NCBI GenBank assembly: GCA_028869725.1
Contig: JAGWRJ010000672.1
Location: 1-6,264, forward strand
Origin: Alphaproteobacteria bacterium
Lineage (GTDB): Bacteria > Pseudomonadota > Alphaproteobacteria > Micropepsales > Micropepsaceae
Length of the DNA: 6,264 bases
Direction of reading: 5' to 3'
The position numbers and the translations under genes are program-made. Under the pieces are notes generated by a model. That model had not been told where the DNA came from, ran no database searches, and worked only from the letters and a program-made list of their open reading frames with translations. How positions within the stretch are numbered: the first letter of the stretch is position 1; the number at the start of each line of letters is the position of its first letter. Shown here piece by piece: positions 5,500 to 6,264 of this stretch.

Positions 5500-6264
5500 C
5501 TACGGAAGGGCATTGCTGAGCCGTTCAAGCCCTTCACGCAGACGCTCAGGATCTTGGCCGAAGCAGATGCGCACACACGCATCGCTGGCGTGGTCCTCCG
5601 GGGGGCCGAAGGCTGAGCCTGGAGCGACGCCGACCTTGGCGCTGTGCACCAGCCTGCTTGCGAATTCCAGACTATTGTCCAGGCCTTCAATCTGCAAGAA
5701 GCCGTAAAAGGCTCCTTCTGGGCGGATCCAGCGCAGTCGATTCTGCCGGGCTAGCCAATCCTGCACCACATCGCGTCCGCGGGCACAGTAGGCTCGCATC
5801 TGCGCACGAAAAGCATCGCCCTTTTCCGATAGGGCTGCCAGTGCCCCATATTGAGCGAACGCCGTCGGGCCGGTGTTGTTGGCGATGCACATCACATCCA
5901 TGCTGTGATCGAGCTGCACAGGATGCACGAGCCAGCCAATGCGCCAGCCTGTCATGGCCCAGGCCTTTGAGAAGCCATTGATGACGAAGAGATTATCGTC
6001 GCCGGTAGCAAGTTCGAGAAATGAGGACGCGTGCGCGCGTTCCGTATAGACGAGGGGGCCGTAAACCTCGTCGGCGATGACGGCAATTCCATGCCTCCGC
6101 GCAAAGTCGAGAATGGCCTGCTGTTCCTCGCGGCGGGCAACCCAACCGGTCGGATTTCCCGGTGATGCGACGAAGATGGCCTTGGTGCGGGCATTACAAG
6201 CGGCAAAGAGTTCGTCCAGATCAAGATACCAGCCCTGGGCCTCCCAGTCCTCCCGCAGGCGAAC
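5500..6264 (-). CDS. Class I/II (fold-type I) PLP-dependent aminotransferase, N-terminus missing
   Basis: One uninterrupted reading frame runs from the right edge to the TAG at 5500-5502, giving the last 254 residues; its start lies beyond the window. The internal ATG at 5955 is only a methionine inside the PLP motif and not a gene start. Visible family motifs, in fragment numbering, are SPGNPTGWV (34-42), the cofactor-binding aspartate in ADEVYGPLVY (64-73), the PLP-lysine Lys100 in the motif GFSKAWAMTGWRIGW, and near the C-terminus VGVAPGSAFG and VRICFG, whose Arg typically binds the substrate carboxylate. It transfers an amino group between an amino acid and a 2-oxo acid in the cytoplasm; the substrate cannot be read from this fragment. 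About 130-150 N-terminal residues are missing compared with a normal 390-residue enzyme. It converges on dnaE with 2 bp between stops, so it is not in the same operon. Confidence 0.93.
   Translation of the reverse strand, partial: VRLREDWEAQGWYLDLDELFAACNARTKAIFVASPGNPTGWVARREEQQAILDFARRHGIAVIADEVYGPLVYTERAHASSFLELATGDDNLFVINGFSKAWAMTGWRIGWLVHPVQLDHSMDVMCIANNTGPTAFAQYGALAALSEKGDAFRAQMRAYCARGRDVVQDWLARQNRLRWIRPEGAFYGFLQIEGLDNSLEFASRLVHSAKVGVAPGSAFGPPEDHASDACVRICFGQDPERLREGLERLSNALP

Noticed and set aside
5500..6224. The aminotransferase as a short gene starting at 5955, or a frameshifted pseudogene.
   Set aside because: The frame continues open without a stop through 6264 and carries NPTG, DEVY and the PLP lysine upstream of 5955, so it is one intact gene cut only by the window edge.
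1..6264. CRISPR arrays, tRNA/rRNA genes, insertion sequences, prophage genes.
   Set aside because: Reading through the window I saw no regular repeats, no transposase-like protein, no terminal inverted repeats and no RNA-gene-like sequence; nearly all of it is accounted for by protein genes.

Overview
The window comes from an alphaproteobacterium. Two things show this: a lolC/E–lolD–dnaE gene neighbourhood, and DNA-damage (SOS) operators of the GTTC-N7-GTTC type, which is the LexA site of Alphaproteobacteria and not the Escherichia coli CTG-N10-CAG type. The sequence does not let me name an order or genus with confidence.

Layout, left to right. (1) On the + strand, the 3' end of a lipoprotein-export permease (LolC/LolE family) runs in from the left edge and overlaps by 8 nt the complete ATPase gene lolD. 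(2) On the - strand, a solitary HicB-family antitoxin gene ends on the same CTAG as lolD; no hicA toxin partner is visible. (3) A 149-bp divergent intergenic region follows. It carries a sigma-70-like promoter whose -35 box sits exactly between two inverted LexA boxes. (4) This promoter points at a 35-residue, almost wholly hydrophobic peptide that was not obvious as a gene, and then, 96 nt further on, at dnaE. (5) dnaE is complete and encodes the replicative DNA polymerase III alpha subunit (1147 aa). (6) On the - strand, ending 2 bp from the dnaE stop, is the C-terminal two thirds of a fold-type I PLP-dependent aminotransferase that continues past the right edge.

How it fits together. LolC/E and LolD form the inner-membrane ABC machine that releases lipoproteins for transport to the outer membrane. 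The most interesting part is the centre. A double SOS operator controls a tiny membrane peptide placed directly upstream of the replicative polymerase gene, with no visible terminator between them. By analogy with Caulobacter SidA, a very small SOS-induced membrane inhibitor of cell division, I infer that the peptide is a DNA-damage checkpoint effector, and that dnaE may be co-induced by read-through. The operator architecture is read directly from the sequence. The function of the peptide is inference.
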